DNA of 14,081 nucleotides from NCBI GenBank assembly GCA_003450815.1, contig DMES01000044.1, forward strand, positions 5,092 through 19,172, given 5' to 3'. The notes beneath the pieces are model-generated. The model searched no databases. It was not told the origin of the DNA and was given only the letters and a program-made list of their open reading frames with translations. The translations under genes were made by a program, and so were the position numbers. Shown here in pieces: positions 7,313 through 13,181 of the stretch (position 1 is the stretch's first letter; each line of letters opens with the position of its first letter). The DNA is from Elusimicrobiota bacterium (GTDB taxonomy: Bacteria; Elusimicrobiota; Elusimicrobia; Elusimicrobiales; UBA9959).

Positions 7313-8728
7313 ATGAAATTGAGAACCATTTATCGTTGCCAGGAATGCGGTCAGTCTTCCGCCAAGTGGCTGGGCCAGTGTCCGTCCTGCAACGGCTGGA
7401 ACACTCTGGTGGAAGAGGCCGAAGAAGTCCTGTCAAAGGCCGCCGGCAAGTCGCGCGGGCTTACCGAATTTTCAAGCGATCCTGTAAAGCTTTCACAGGC
7501 GGGCGCGGAGAACCATAGCGCCATTGTTACAGGAATAGCTGAGCTTGACCGGGCGCTTGGGGGCGGCCTGATAGCCGGCCAGGTGCTGCTGCTAGCCGGC
7601 CCGCCGGGGATAGGAAAGTCCACTTTGATGCTTGAAACCGCCAAGGCACTCGCTTCAGGCGCTTTTAGGGATGGCGAATTGCTATATGTTACCGGCGAAG
7701 AATCCCTGTCGCAGGTAGGTTCAAGAGCCGCGCGCCTGGGCGCCGCTGCTGATAATGTCTACCTGATGGCCGAAACCAATCTGGCCAAAGTGCTTGAGGC
7801 TTTCAATAAAATCAAGCCGGCCGCGCTTATTATAGACTCCATACAGACCATGTACCACCCGGATTTTGTTGGCGCGCCGGGTTCGGTCGGCCAGATACGG
7901 GAGTGCGCTTCGGAATTGCTGAAAACTGTAAAGGCCAAAGGGGCGCCGCTTTTTCTGCTGGGCCATGTAACCAAAGAAGGAACGCTCGCCGGCCCGAAGG
8001 TTTTGGAGCATATAGTGGATACCGTGCTTTATTTTGACGCCGAAAAAAACAATGTTTACAGAATACTGCGCCCGCACAAAAACCGTTTTGGCGCGATAGA
8101 TGAAATAGGCATTTTTGAAATGAGCGAGAAGGGCCTTAAGTCCGTGTCGGACGCTTCCGCGCTTGCGGCGGAAACGAACCGCGAACGCTCTTTGGCGGGC
8201 CGGGCTTTCTCGGTGGCTTTTGAGGGAACACGCCCTCTGCTTGCCGAGGTGCAGGCGCTGGTTTCAAGGTCTTATTACCCGTTCCCCAGACGCACCGTCA
8301 CCGGCATGGATTTAAACCGCGCGCAGGTGCTGATGGCCGCGGCCGAGAAAAATGTGGGCCTGCGCCTGGACAACATGGACGTTTTTGCCTCCTTCCAGGG
8401 AGGGATTAGAATAAAGGATACCGCGCTTGACCTGGCTTTCTGCGCCGCGCTCATCAGTTCAGCGAGGGATATAGAACTGCCGGGGGATTGTCTTTTTGTG
8501 GGCGAGGTGGGAATACTGGCCCAGACCGCGAACCCGGGTTTTATGGCCCGGCGTCTGGCGGAGGCCGAAAGACTGGGCTTTAAAAAAGCCTTTATTCCGA
8601 AGCCCTCCGCCAAAGAGTCCGCGAAGTTCAAAAACCTCCGGCTTTTCCCGGTGGAGGATTTGGGCGGTCTGCATTCGGAACTCGCAAAGCTTGTACCCGT
8701 TGTTAAAAAAGCCGAAGTAAAAAAATAA
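7313..8728 (+). CDS. radA: DNA repair protein RadA (Sms)
   Basis: The protein has 471 residues, the usual RadA length. Domains in order: an N-terminal C4 zinc finger (Cys 9, 12, 23, 26; CQECGQ and CPSCNGW); a RecA-like ATPase with Walker A GPPGIGKST at 96-104 and Walker B ALIID at 171-175; the RadA-specific KNRFG motif at 256-260; and a C-terminal Lon-like domain (about 285-455, GGIRIKDTALDLA and VGEVGILAQT) that lacks protease function in this family. RadA is a hexameric DnaB-like helicase that drives branch migration during homologous recombination and processes recombination intermediates. The ATG at 7313 sits just before the zinc finger, leaving no room for an earlier start; its ribosome site is weak (GTGGA, about 12 nt upstream). 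It begins a conserved gene order with the YacL-like and IspD/F genes. Confidence 0.97.
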   Translation: MKLRTIYRCQECGQSSAKWLGQCPSCNGWNTLVEEAEEVLSKAAGKSRGLTEFSSDPVKLSQAGAENHSAIVTGIAELDRALGGGLIAGQVLLLAGPPGIGKSTLMLETAKALASGAFRDGELLYVTGEESLSQVGSRAARLGAAADNVYLMAETNLAKVLEAFNKIKPAALIIDSIQTMYHPDFVGAPGSVGQIRECASELLKTVKAKGAPLFLLGHVTKEGTLAGPKVLEHIVDTVLYFDAEKNNVYRILRPHKNRFGAIDEIGIFEMSEKGLKSVSDASALAAETNRERSLAGRAFSVAFEGTRPLLAEVQALVSRSYYPFPRRTVTGMDLNRAQVLMAAAEKNVGLRLDNMDVFASFQGGIRIKDTALDLAFCAALISSARDIELPGDCLFVGEVGILAQTANPGFMARRLAEAERLGFKKAFIPKPSAKESAKFKNLRLFPVEDLGGLHSELAKLVPVVKKAEVKK

Positions 8729-8739
8729 ATGTTTTTTTT

Positions 8740-8772
8740 GCGCGGAAAGCGTCTCTGTACAGAGCTCCGCGC
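8740..8772 (+). repeat. Hairpin between radA and the PIN-TRAM gene
   Basis: GCGCGGA (8740-8746) pairs with TCCGCGC (8766-8772), and the loop holds a perfect 12-nt palindrome CTCTGTACAGAG (8753-8764). The T8 run is on the 5' side (8732-8739), so it is not a normal terminator for the + strand. The stem ends 7 nt before the AAGGAG ribosome site (8780-8785) of the next gene, so it could affect mRNA stability or ribosome access. Confidence 0.5.
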
Positions 8773-8790
8773 TACAAACAAGGAGAAAAA

Positions 8791-9798
8791 ATGATTATCT
8801 GGATATTCAGGATTGTAGCGGCCGTTGGTACTCCGGTGCTTACCTATCTGACGGTTTCAAAAGACCTTAAGGGTGCGGCATTCGGTTTTCTCATCGGCTT
8901 GGTCGTTATTGGAGTGGAATATGTTCTTGAAAGCGTAAGCCTGTTCTCTTTGATCGTTGGCATAATAGGCGCGGTTATGGGTATTATTATTTCAAAACTG
9001 CTGGATTACGCCGTGTTCCAGATAGGAAACGATGAGTTTAACCGGATTTGGCTGGTTTATAACAGCATTATCCGTTATTCCCTTGCCCTGCTGGGCATGG
9101 TGATAAGTATCAAAAAGATTCCGGAAATTGACGATCTGGACAAGAATATCCTCTCGCTGGGCAAGCGCTCAGGCAGGAATATCAAGGTGCTGGACCTCTC
9201 GGCCATTGTAGATGGGCGTGTGCTTGATATCTGCGAAACACATTTTATCACCGGCTCCGTGGTTACGCCGCGTTTCGTGGTGCAGGAACTGCACGCGCTG
9301 GCCGAATCGGCCGAGCCCATAGCAAGGGCTAAGGGCCGCAGGGGGCTGGATATACTGGCGCGTTTGCAGGAGTCGAAAGACATCCCTTTCCGCGTGATAG
9401 ACCGCGACATAAAAGATCTGAAAGACAGTTCCCTTAAAGTAGCGCGCATAGCGAACGAGCTTGGCGCCGCGATCATCACCACTGATTTTAACATCAATAA
9501 GCTGGCCGCGCTTGAAAACCTTGTGGCGCTGAACATTAACGACCTCACCATAGCGCTGAAGCCGGTGGTCCTGCCGGGCGAGGATATGTCGGTATTCGTT
9601 ATGAAAGACGGCAAGGAAAAAGAGCAGGGAGTTGGCTATCTTGACGACGGTACCATGATAGTGGTTGAGGATGGCCGTGATTTTGTGGGCAAAAAAGTGG
9701 ACGCCACCGTGCAATCCATCCTGCAGACCTCCCAGGGTCGTATAATATTTGCACGGGTAAAAGGCTCAAGAGGCCCGGCGGGGCCGGGGAACCGGTAA
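8791..9798 (+). CDS. yacL: YacL-like PIN and TRAM domain membrane protein
   Basis: The protein has 335 residues, close to the Bacillus YacL family. AAGGAG sits 5 nt before the ATG. Four hydrophobic helices fill residues about 3-20, 29-48, 51-75 and 88-107 and anchor it in the inner membrane. A PIN nuclease fold spans about 131-255, with the expected acidic set: Asp135 (VLDLSAIVDGR), Asp141, Glu166 (VVQEL), Asp232 (TTDFN) and possibly Asp251. A TRAM RNA-binding domain spans about 260-325 (GVGYLDDGTMIVVEDG, GRIIFARV). By family this is a metal-dependent ribonuclease tethered to the membrane; the substrate is not established. In Firmicutes yacL lies between radA-disA and ispD, so the neighbours support the assignment. 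The disA gene is absent here. Confidence 0.9.
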   Translation: MIIWIFRIVAAVGTPVLTYLTVSKDLKGAAFGFLIGLVVIGVEYVLESVSLFSLIVGIIGAVMGIIISKLLDYAVFQIGNDEFNRIWLVYNSIIRYSLALLGMVISIKKIPEIDDLDKNILSLGKRSGRNIKVLDLSAIVDGRVLDICETHFITGSVVTPRFVVQELHALAESAEPIARAKGRRGLDILARLQESKDIPFRVIDRDIKDLKDSSLKVARIANELGAAIITTDFNINKLAALENLVALNINDLTIALKPVVLPGEDMSVFVMKDGKEKEQGVGYLDDGTMIVVEDGRDFVGKKVDATVQSILQTSQGRIIFARVKGSRGPAGPGNR

Positions 9799-9929
9799 GC
9801 AGTGAATAAAACCGGTTTCAGGGTTCAGCGGTTCAAAGGTTCAACGGTTGAAAAGCGTCAAGATCATGGAAAATATAACCGTGAACCGCTGAACCGTGAA
9901 CCTAACAACCTAAGCAGTTACGAATAAAA
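9796..9929 (+). repeat. Palindromic insert flanked by direct repeats at the yacL-ispDF junction
   Basis: TAAGCAGT-GAATAAAA (9796-9811, including the yacL stop) recurs as TAAGCAGT-TAC-GAATAAAA at 9911-9929, directly against the ispDF ATG. Between the copies are inverted arms 9814-9835 and 9882-9902, with a perfect 14-bp core (TGAACCGCTGAACC and its complement) and a GGTTCAACGGTT-type spacer. This has the layout of a small mobile palindrome with a target duplication, or of a recombination-expanded repeat. Removing it would leave yacL and ispDF about 15 nt apart. Confidence 0.6.
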
Positions 9930-11137
9930 TGGCCAAGAAAAGCGACAAAAAGATGCCTGGCGGCCTGTCTGTCAGCCAGCCTGCCACCGCCCTTATTCTT
10001 GCCGGCGGCACTGGGTCGCGCATGGGCGCCGAAAAGCAGTACCTGAAACTGCTTGAAAAGCCCATGATAGAATGGACCGTTTCCGCTTTTGAGGACAGCG
10101 GCCTTTTTTCCGAAATTATTCTGGTCTTCAGCCCTGAAAATATCAAGAAATACGGCGGCTGGTGGAAAAAGCGGGGCGTGAAACTGGCGGCTGCGGGGCC
10201 AAGCCGTATGGACTCGCTTAAAAGCGGGTTTAAAAAAGTGTCAGCGCGCTCCGCGGTGGTGGCTGTGCACGACGGGGCGCGGCCGCTTGTCAGCCGCAAA
10301 GTGATAGCCGGGTGCCTTGAAAGCGCTCTCATAAACGGAGCCGCCGTGCCGGGCGTGGCGCTTAAAGACACTGTTAAAAAGCTTTCAAAAGGCGGCAAAA
10401 CTTTTGAGGCCACCCTTGAGCGCGCGGCCTATATGGCGGTGCAGACGCCGCAGTGTTACAGGCGCAATCTGCTTGAGCGCGCGCTTGCGGGCGCCGTGAG
10501 AGGTAGGGATTATACCGACGATTCCCAGCTGCTTGAAGTTCTGGGCGTAAAGCCCTCTGTGGTGGTTTCGGAGTATTCAAACCTGAAAGTCACCACTCCA
10601 GAGGATTTGATAATAGCGGAGGCTCTTATGAACGCGAAAGAAACAGTTAAAAAAGCGCAGCCGCGCGCCAGATTCGGTTTCGGCTACGATATCCACCGCC
10701 TGTCCGGCGGCAGGCCGCTTATAATGGGCGGCGTGAAGCTGGAGCATACGAAAGGGCTGCTCGGCCATTCCGACGGAGATGTGGTCCTGCACGCCGTCTG
10801 CGACGCGCTTCTTGGCTCAATAGCCGCCGGCGAGATAGGTGTTTATTTTCCACCCACAGACCTCACCATAATGGGTATTTCAAGCGTGGATATAGCCGAA
10901 AAAACCCTTGAAATCATGCAGGCGAAAAAAGCCGAAATAGTAAATCTTGATGTGACCATAGTGGCGGAAGAGCCGAAAATGAAGCCTTACTACGAATTGA
11001 TAAGGAAATCGCTCGCGAAAATTTTTAAGCTTGAACTTGACAGCATAAGCGTAAAAGCAAAAAGCCGCGAAGGCCTTGGCGAAGTGGGCAGGGGGGAGGC
11101 TATAGTCTGCTACGCGGTGGCAAGCGTAATAAAATGA
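9929..11137 (+). CDS. ispDF: Bifunctional IspD-IspF (MEP cytidylyltransferase / MECDP synthase)
   Basis: This 402-residue fusion carries out two steps of the MEP isoprenoid pathway. IspD makes CDP-ME from MEP and CTP, and IspF cyclises CDP-ME 2-phosphate to MEcPP; the intervening IspE kinase is not in the window. The IspD part (about 18-235) has the CTP loop LILAGGTGSRMG (22-33), VHDGARP (113-119), TPQ (173-175) and YTDDS. The IspF part (about 248-402) has GYDIHR (252-257), with metal ligands Asp254 and His256, then GHSDGDVVLHAV (279-290) with His288, and GRGEAI near the end. Each half is near the length of the single enzymes with a short linker (236-247), so both are probably active. No clear ribosome site precedes ATG 9929; ATG 9953 also preserves both domains. 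A fused ispDF is known in some alpha- and epsilonproteobacteria. Confidence 0.95.
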   Translation: MAKKSDKKMPGGLSVSQPATALILAGGTGSRMGAEKQYLKLLEKPMIEWTVSAFEDSGLFSEIILVFSPENIKKYGGWWKKRGVKLAAAGPSRMDSLKSGFKKVSARSAVVAVHDGARPLVSRKVIAGCLESALINGAAVPGVALKDTVKKLSKGGKTFEATLERAAYMAVQTPQCYRRNLLERALAGAVRGRDYTDDSQLLEVLGVKPSVVVSEYSNLKVTTPEDLIIAEALMNAKETVKKAQPRARFGFGYDIHRLSGGRPLIMGGVKLEHTKGLLGHSDGDVVLHAVCDALLGSIAAGEIGVYFPPTDLTIMGISSVDIAEKTLEIMQAKKAEIVNLDVTIVAEEPKMKPYYELIRKSLAKIFKLELDSISVKAKSREGLGEVGRGEAIVCYAVASVIK

Positions 11138-11520
11138 AAAAGCTCTTAGCCGCACTGCTTGTTCTTGGCGCCTGCGCCGCGCCTAAACCCGGTGAACCAG
11201 CCCCCGCGCGGGATCAGGCGGTGGTTTTTAAAACCCATAATTACGTGTTCTCCAAAACTCCGGACCCCGATCTTGAGACCGCCCTGCCAGACCTGGTGGC
11301 CCAAAGTTACGATTCCGCTTGTGAAACACTGCCGGATGCGCCGTCGGAGGCCGGGTTCAGCTACACGCTCGCCCCTAAGGGCGCGGTATATCCTTTTTCG
11401 GAAGTGGAAGTGGCGTGCGTTATAAGGGAAAAATACGCGTCCCGCTACGGCGAAGAACTTTGTTCCGCTTTTTTCTCGGCTCTTGGCAAGAAAATAAAGA
11501 GCGGTTTAAAGAATCACTAA
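11134..11520 (+). CDS. Small predicted lipoprotein of unknown function
   Basis: The protein has 128 residues. A short signal peptide ends in the lipobox LGAC (Cys14) and is followed by a Pro-rich linker (PKPGEPAPA) and a small domain with Cys63, Cys95 and Cys110. The residue after the acylated Cys is Ala, so outer-membrane sorting is plausible in a diderm. Its ATG overlaps the ispDF stop (ATGA, 11134-11137), so translation is probably coupled to ispDF. I do not recognise the folded part (YDSACETLP, YPFSEVEVACVIREKY). It sits between ispDF and the cysS remnant, and was presumably a member of the same ancestral operon. Confidence 0.75.
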   Translation: MKKLLAALLVLGACAAPKPGEPAPARDQAVVFKTHNYVFSKTPDPDLETALPDLVAQSYDSACETLPDAPSEAGFSYTLAPKGAVYPFSEVEVACVIREKYASRYGEELCSAFFSALGKKIKSGLKNH

Positions 11521-11557
11521 CCCAAAACATTAACCGGGTTTTGTGACCGAGGTTTCT

Positions 11558-11647
11558 ATGGACTTCACAGTTTACAACACACTGACACGCAAAAAAGAGC
11601 CGTTGTGGAAGATACTCCCAAAGGTCAGCGCTGGAAATTATCCGTAA
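11558..11647 (+). pseudogene. cysS: Remnant of a cysS 5' end (first ~23 codons)
   Basis: Starting at ATG 11558, with GAGG 5 nt upstream (11549-11552), the frame reads MDFT followed by VYNTLTRKKEPL and then WKILPKV, and stops at 11645-11647. VYNTLTRKKE is the signature opening of canonical cysteinyl-tRNA synthetases (for example LYNTLTRQKE in Bacillus). Homology ends around codon 23 (11626), just where the MYVCGPTVYD region should follow. It aligns with the intact cysS at 13182 (IYNSLTRAKEEF), about 10 of 19 residues identical, so it is a homologue but not a recent copy. The place, 37 nt after the ispDF/lipoprotein unit, matches the conserved yacL-ispD-ispF-cysS order. The 29-residue product cannot be a synthetase. 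It may now act only as a leader cistron for the next gene. A chance match is the alternative. Confidence 0.65.
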
Positions 11648-11654
11648 AATCCTG

Positions 11655-12635
11655 ATGAAAGGTGTTTTAACGCTTCTTTTCTTTGTTGCCGGTTCCTGCA
11701 ATTGCGTTCTGGCCGTTCAAAACCACGCCGATATTTCTACCGCCTCTTACAGAACATATTCGTTCAAAGACGGCACCTCGCTTTCCTATTCAAAACCGGG
11801 GTTTCTAAAAACATTGGGAGCCGGTCCGGCCGATTTTGGCAGCTTTGTTTCTGACAGCTTTAAAAAAGATAAGCTGCCATGGCTGGCCGCTATAGCCGCC
11901 TCCACGCTTATACTGATAGAATACGACCAAGAGATATATAACGGTACAAAACGGCTGGGTAAAAAGTTCAGTATTTCCACCGAAGATAAAACCACAACAT
12001 TTCTGAAGGTGGGGGGAGTCCCTGTTTTCAGAGGTCCTACAGACCTTGGCTCTGCCATGTATTTCATCGGTGACGGCTGGGTAAGTATCGGGCTTTTCGG
12101 AACGCTTGAGGCTTATGGCCTGCTGAAAGACGACTGGCGCTCGCAGACTACGGCTCATCAACTGGTGAAGGGCTTGCTGCTCACCGGGTTCGCCACCGCG
12201 TCTATAAAGAACATTACAGGAAGGGAGACTCCTTCGGCTGCCAGCGCCCCGCGGGGGGTATGGCGCTTTTTTCCCGGTTTCAAAGAGTATATAAAGCACA
12301 GGACGCGCTATGACGCGTTCCCGTCGGGGCATCTGGCAACGGCCATGATGACGCTGACAGTAATGACGGAAAATTATCCGGAAAAAAAATATATAAAACC
12401 GCTTGGCTATACCCTTATGGCGGCGCTAAGTTTCCAGATGGTAAATAACAGCGTGCACTGGGCGAGCGACTACCCGCTGGGGTTAGCCATTGGATACGGG
12501 ATAGGGAAAGCCGTGGCCGTAAATGGCCGCGCGTCCGCCCGCCGCTCCGGGCCTCAAAAAACCTCAGGTTTAAATTTTTATCCTTATGTAACCCCCGACG
12601 GGTCCGTCGGGGGGGGGCTTGCTTACAGATTTTAA
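11655..12635 (+). CDS. Exported PAP2-superfamily protein (phosphatidic-acid-phosphatase-like) with variant active site
   Basis: The protein has 326 residues. An N-terminal signal peptide (hydrophobic VLTLLFFVAG, cleavage near VLA/V) is followed by several hydrophobic segments (about 76-90, 133-155, 171-185, 225-238, 249-262, 272-287). PAP2 motif 2 is intact (AFPSGH, His226), and motif 3 keeps His268 and Asp272 (VHWASD). Motif 1 reads KNITGRETP (Lys185 to Pro193) where Lys-X6-Arg-Pro is usual, so Arg is Thr192. In motif 3 the usual Ser-Arg is Gln261-Met262. PAP2 enzymes dephosphorylate lipid phosphates, so this one may act on envelope lipids, be altered or be inactive. The C-terminus (GGGLAYRF) ends in Phe like outer-membrane proteins. 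No ribosome site precedes the ATG; the cysS-remnant cistron ends 7 nt upstream, suggesting reinitiation. Confidence 0.8.
   Translation: MKGVLTLLFFVAGSCNCVLAVQNHADISTASYRTYSFKDGTSLSYSKPGFLKTLGAGPADFGSFVSDSFKKDKLPWLAAIAASTLILIEYDQEIYNGTKRLGKKFSISTEDKTTTFLKVGGVPVFRGPTDLGSAMYFIGDGWVSIGLFGTLEAYGLLKDDWRSQTTAHQLVKGLLLTGFATASIKNITGRETPSAASAPRGVWRFFPGFKEYIKHRTRYDAFPSGHLATAMMTLTVMTENYPEKKYIKPLGYTLMAALSFQMVNNSVHWASDYPLGLAIGYGIGKAVAVNGRASARRSGPQKTSGLNFYPYVTPDGSVGGGLAYRF
12592..12613 (+). repeat. Perfect 10-bp GC hairpin at the 3' end of the PAP2 gene
   Basis: CCCCCGACGG (12592-12601) and CCGTCGGGGG (12604-12613) are exact reverse complements inside the last codons of the PAP2 gene, followed by more G (G9 run, 12609-12617). 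No T-tract follows. It could slow RNA decay from the 3' end or simply reflect codon choice for PDGSVGGG. Confidence 0.5.
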
Positions 12636-12648
12636 CCCCTTACTGGCT

Positions 12649-12677
12649 TTGGAAAAACTGGATTTCTTTGCTAAAAT
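12649..12677 (+). promoter_or_regulatory. Sigma-70-type promoter for tRNA-Gly
   Basis: TTGGAA (12649-12654), a 17-nt spacer and TAAAAT (12672-12677) resemble -35 and -10 boxes. Transcription would begin near 12684, about 10 nt before the mature tRNA 5' end. Confidence 0.55.
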
Positions 12678-12693
12678 ATAAGGAATTGAGAGC

Positions 12694-12767
12694 GCGGGCG
12701 TGGTTCAGTGGTAGAACGCGACCTTGCCAAGGTTGAGATGTGGGTTCGATTCCCATCGCCCGCTCCA
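12694..12767 (+). tRNA. tRNA-Gly (anticodon GCC), CCA encoded
   Basis: The 74-nt gene folds fully: acceptor GCGGGCG/CGCCCGC, D-arm GTTC/GAAC with loop AGTGGTA, anticodon stem CGACC/GGTTG (one G-T pair) with loop TTGCCAA (anticodon GCC), 4-nt variable region AGAT, T-arm GTGGG-TTCGATT-CCCAT, discriminator T and encoded CCA. A U discriminator base is typical of bacterial tRNA-Gly. It reads GGC and GGT codons. It has its own promoter and terminator and is separate from the flanking genes. Its 3' end is copied 101 bp downstream. Confidence 0.98.
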
Positions 12768-12873
12768 GATTTAGGTCATCCTTTTAAGGATGACCTTTGT
12801 TTTTAATCCGGCGATGGGAATATTCCTGATAGGGGTAGGTCGCTACCGCTCCCAAGTCGCCCGCTCCAGATTT
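12756..12873 (+). repeat. 17-bp direct repeat of the tRNA-Gly 3' end
   Basis: TCGCCCGCTCCAGATTT occurs at 12756-12772 (tRNA 3' end plus flank) and again at 12857-12873, a 101-bp offset. The second copy is preceded by TCCCA (12850-12854), as in the tRNA T-arm but with two extra bases (AG). The first 12 bases after the terminator, GGCGATGGGAAT (12810-12821), are the reverse complement of tRNA bases ATTCCCATCGCC. Such copies arise at integrase attachment sites or from partial tRNA duplication. Confidence 0.7.
12773..12804 (+). terminator. Rho-independent terminator of tRNA-Gly
   Basis: AGGTCATCCTT (12773-12783) and AAGGATGACCT (12786-12796) form a perfect stem, followed by TTTGTTTTT. It begins 5 nt after the encoded CCA. 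Confidence 0.9.
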
Positions 12874-12890
12874 TTCGATGCAGGTTCTCG

Positions 12891-12924
12891 ACGGCAGCTT
12901 TACGAAGCTGCCGTTTTTTGCTTT
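12891..12924 (+). terminator. Second strong Rho-independent terminator, no gene directly upstream
   Basis: ACGGCAGCTT (12891-12900), loop TACG and AAGCTGCCGT (12905-12914) form a perfect 10-bp stem followed by TTTTTTGCTTTT. It lies 86 nt after the tRNA terminator with no reading frame between, so it ends either read-through RNA or an unannotated short transcript. Confidence 0.85.
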
Positions 12925-12934
12925 TAGGAGGAGA

Positions 12935-13004
12935 ATAGGGTCAAATCTTGAATATTGACTTTTAATTGTAGTGGCGGTCAAGAATCAAGACCTGACCCCT
13001 TTAT
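12935..13004 (+). mobile_element. REP/MITE-like palindromic element
   Basis: The left arm (about 12935-12959, AGGGTCAAATCTTGAATATT then GAC) and right arm (12977-13004, GTCAAGAATCAAGACCTGAC then CCCTTTAT) are imperfect reverse complements around a 17-nt centre. Both contain a TCTTGA/TCAAGA core and a GGGTCA/TGACCC end. From memory, GGGGTCAGGTCTTGA-type palindromes are dispersed in many environmental genomes and have been linked to REP-associated transposases; I could not verify this. No transposase lies here, so it would be non-autonomous. Confidence 0.5.
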
Positions 13005-13181
13005 ATGGTATTATCCGACCACGACATATAATGATATTAAATCAGCAGGCACATTGGTGTTCCCACGTATTTCTAATTTCCGCAACTTGTATCACGCGAG
13101 AGATTTTGTTTTAAGGTGGAATTGTATTAGAATTGTAGTAGCCCGCAGGAAGATGGGCAATATCGAGGCAAGCAGGATCAG
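13005..13181 (+). promoter_or_regulatory. AT-richer leader of cysS with a possible promoter
   Basis: This 177-nt stretch is noticeably more AT-rich than the neighbouring genes. A possible promoter is TTGTTT (13106-13111), 16 nt, TAGAAT (13128-13133), giving a leader of about 40 nt. A ribosome site AGGA (13174-13177) precedes the ATG. A weak frame from TTG 12955 runs through and overlaps the cysS start but starts inside the palindrome and has no ribosome site or recognisable motif. Nothing else is recognised. Confidence 0.35.

Noticed and set aside
9796..9929. CRISPR-like repeat array
   Set aside because: The repeated GGTTC/GAACC words are inverted arms and short units without regular spacers, and no cas genes are present.
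12756..12873. Integrative element bounded by attL/attR at tRNA-Gly
   Set aside because: The direct repeats are only 101 bp apart and no integrase is present, so at most a scar or partial tRNA copy can be claimed.
13111..13181. T-box-like AAGGTGGAATTG before cysS
   Set aside because: It partly resembles the AGGGTGGNACCGCG antiterminator box, but no stem I, no specifier loop and no terminator hairpin with T-tract before the cysS start were seen.
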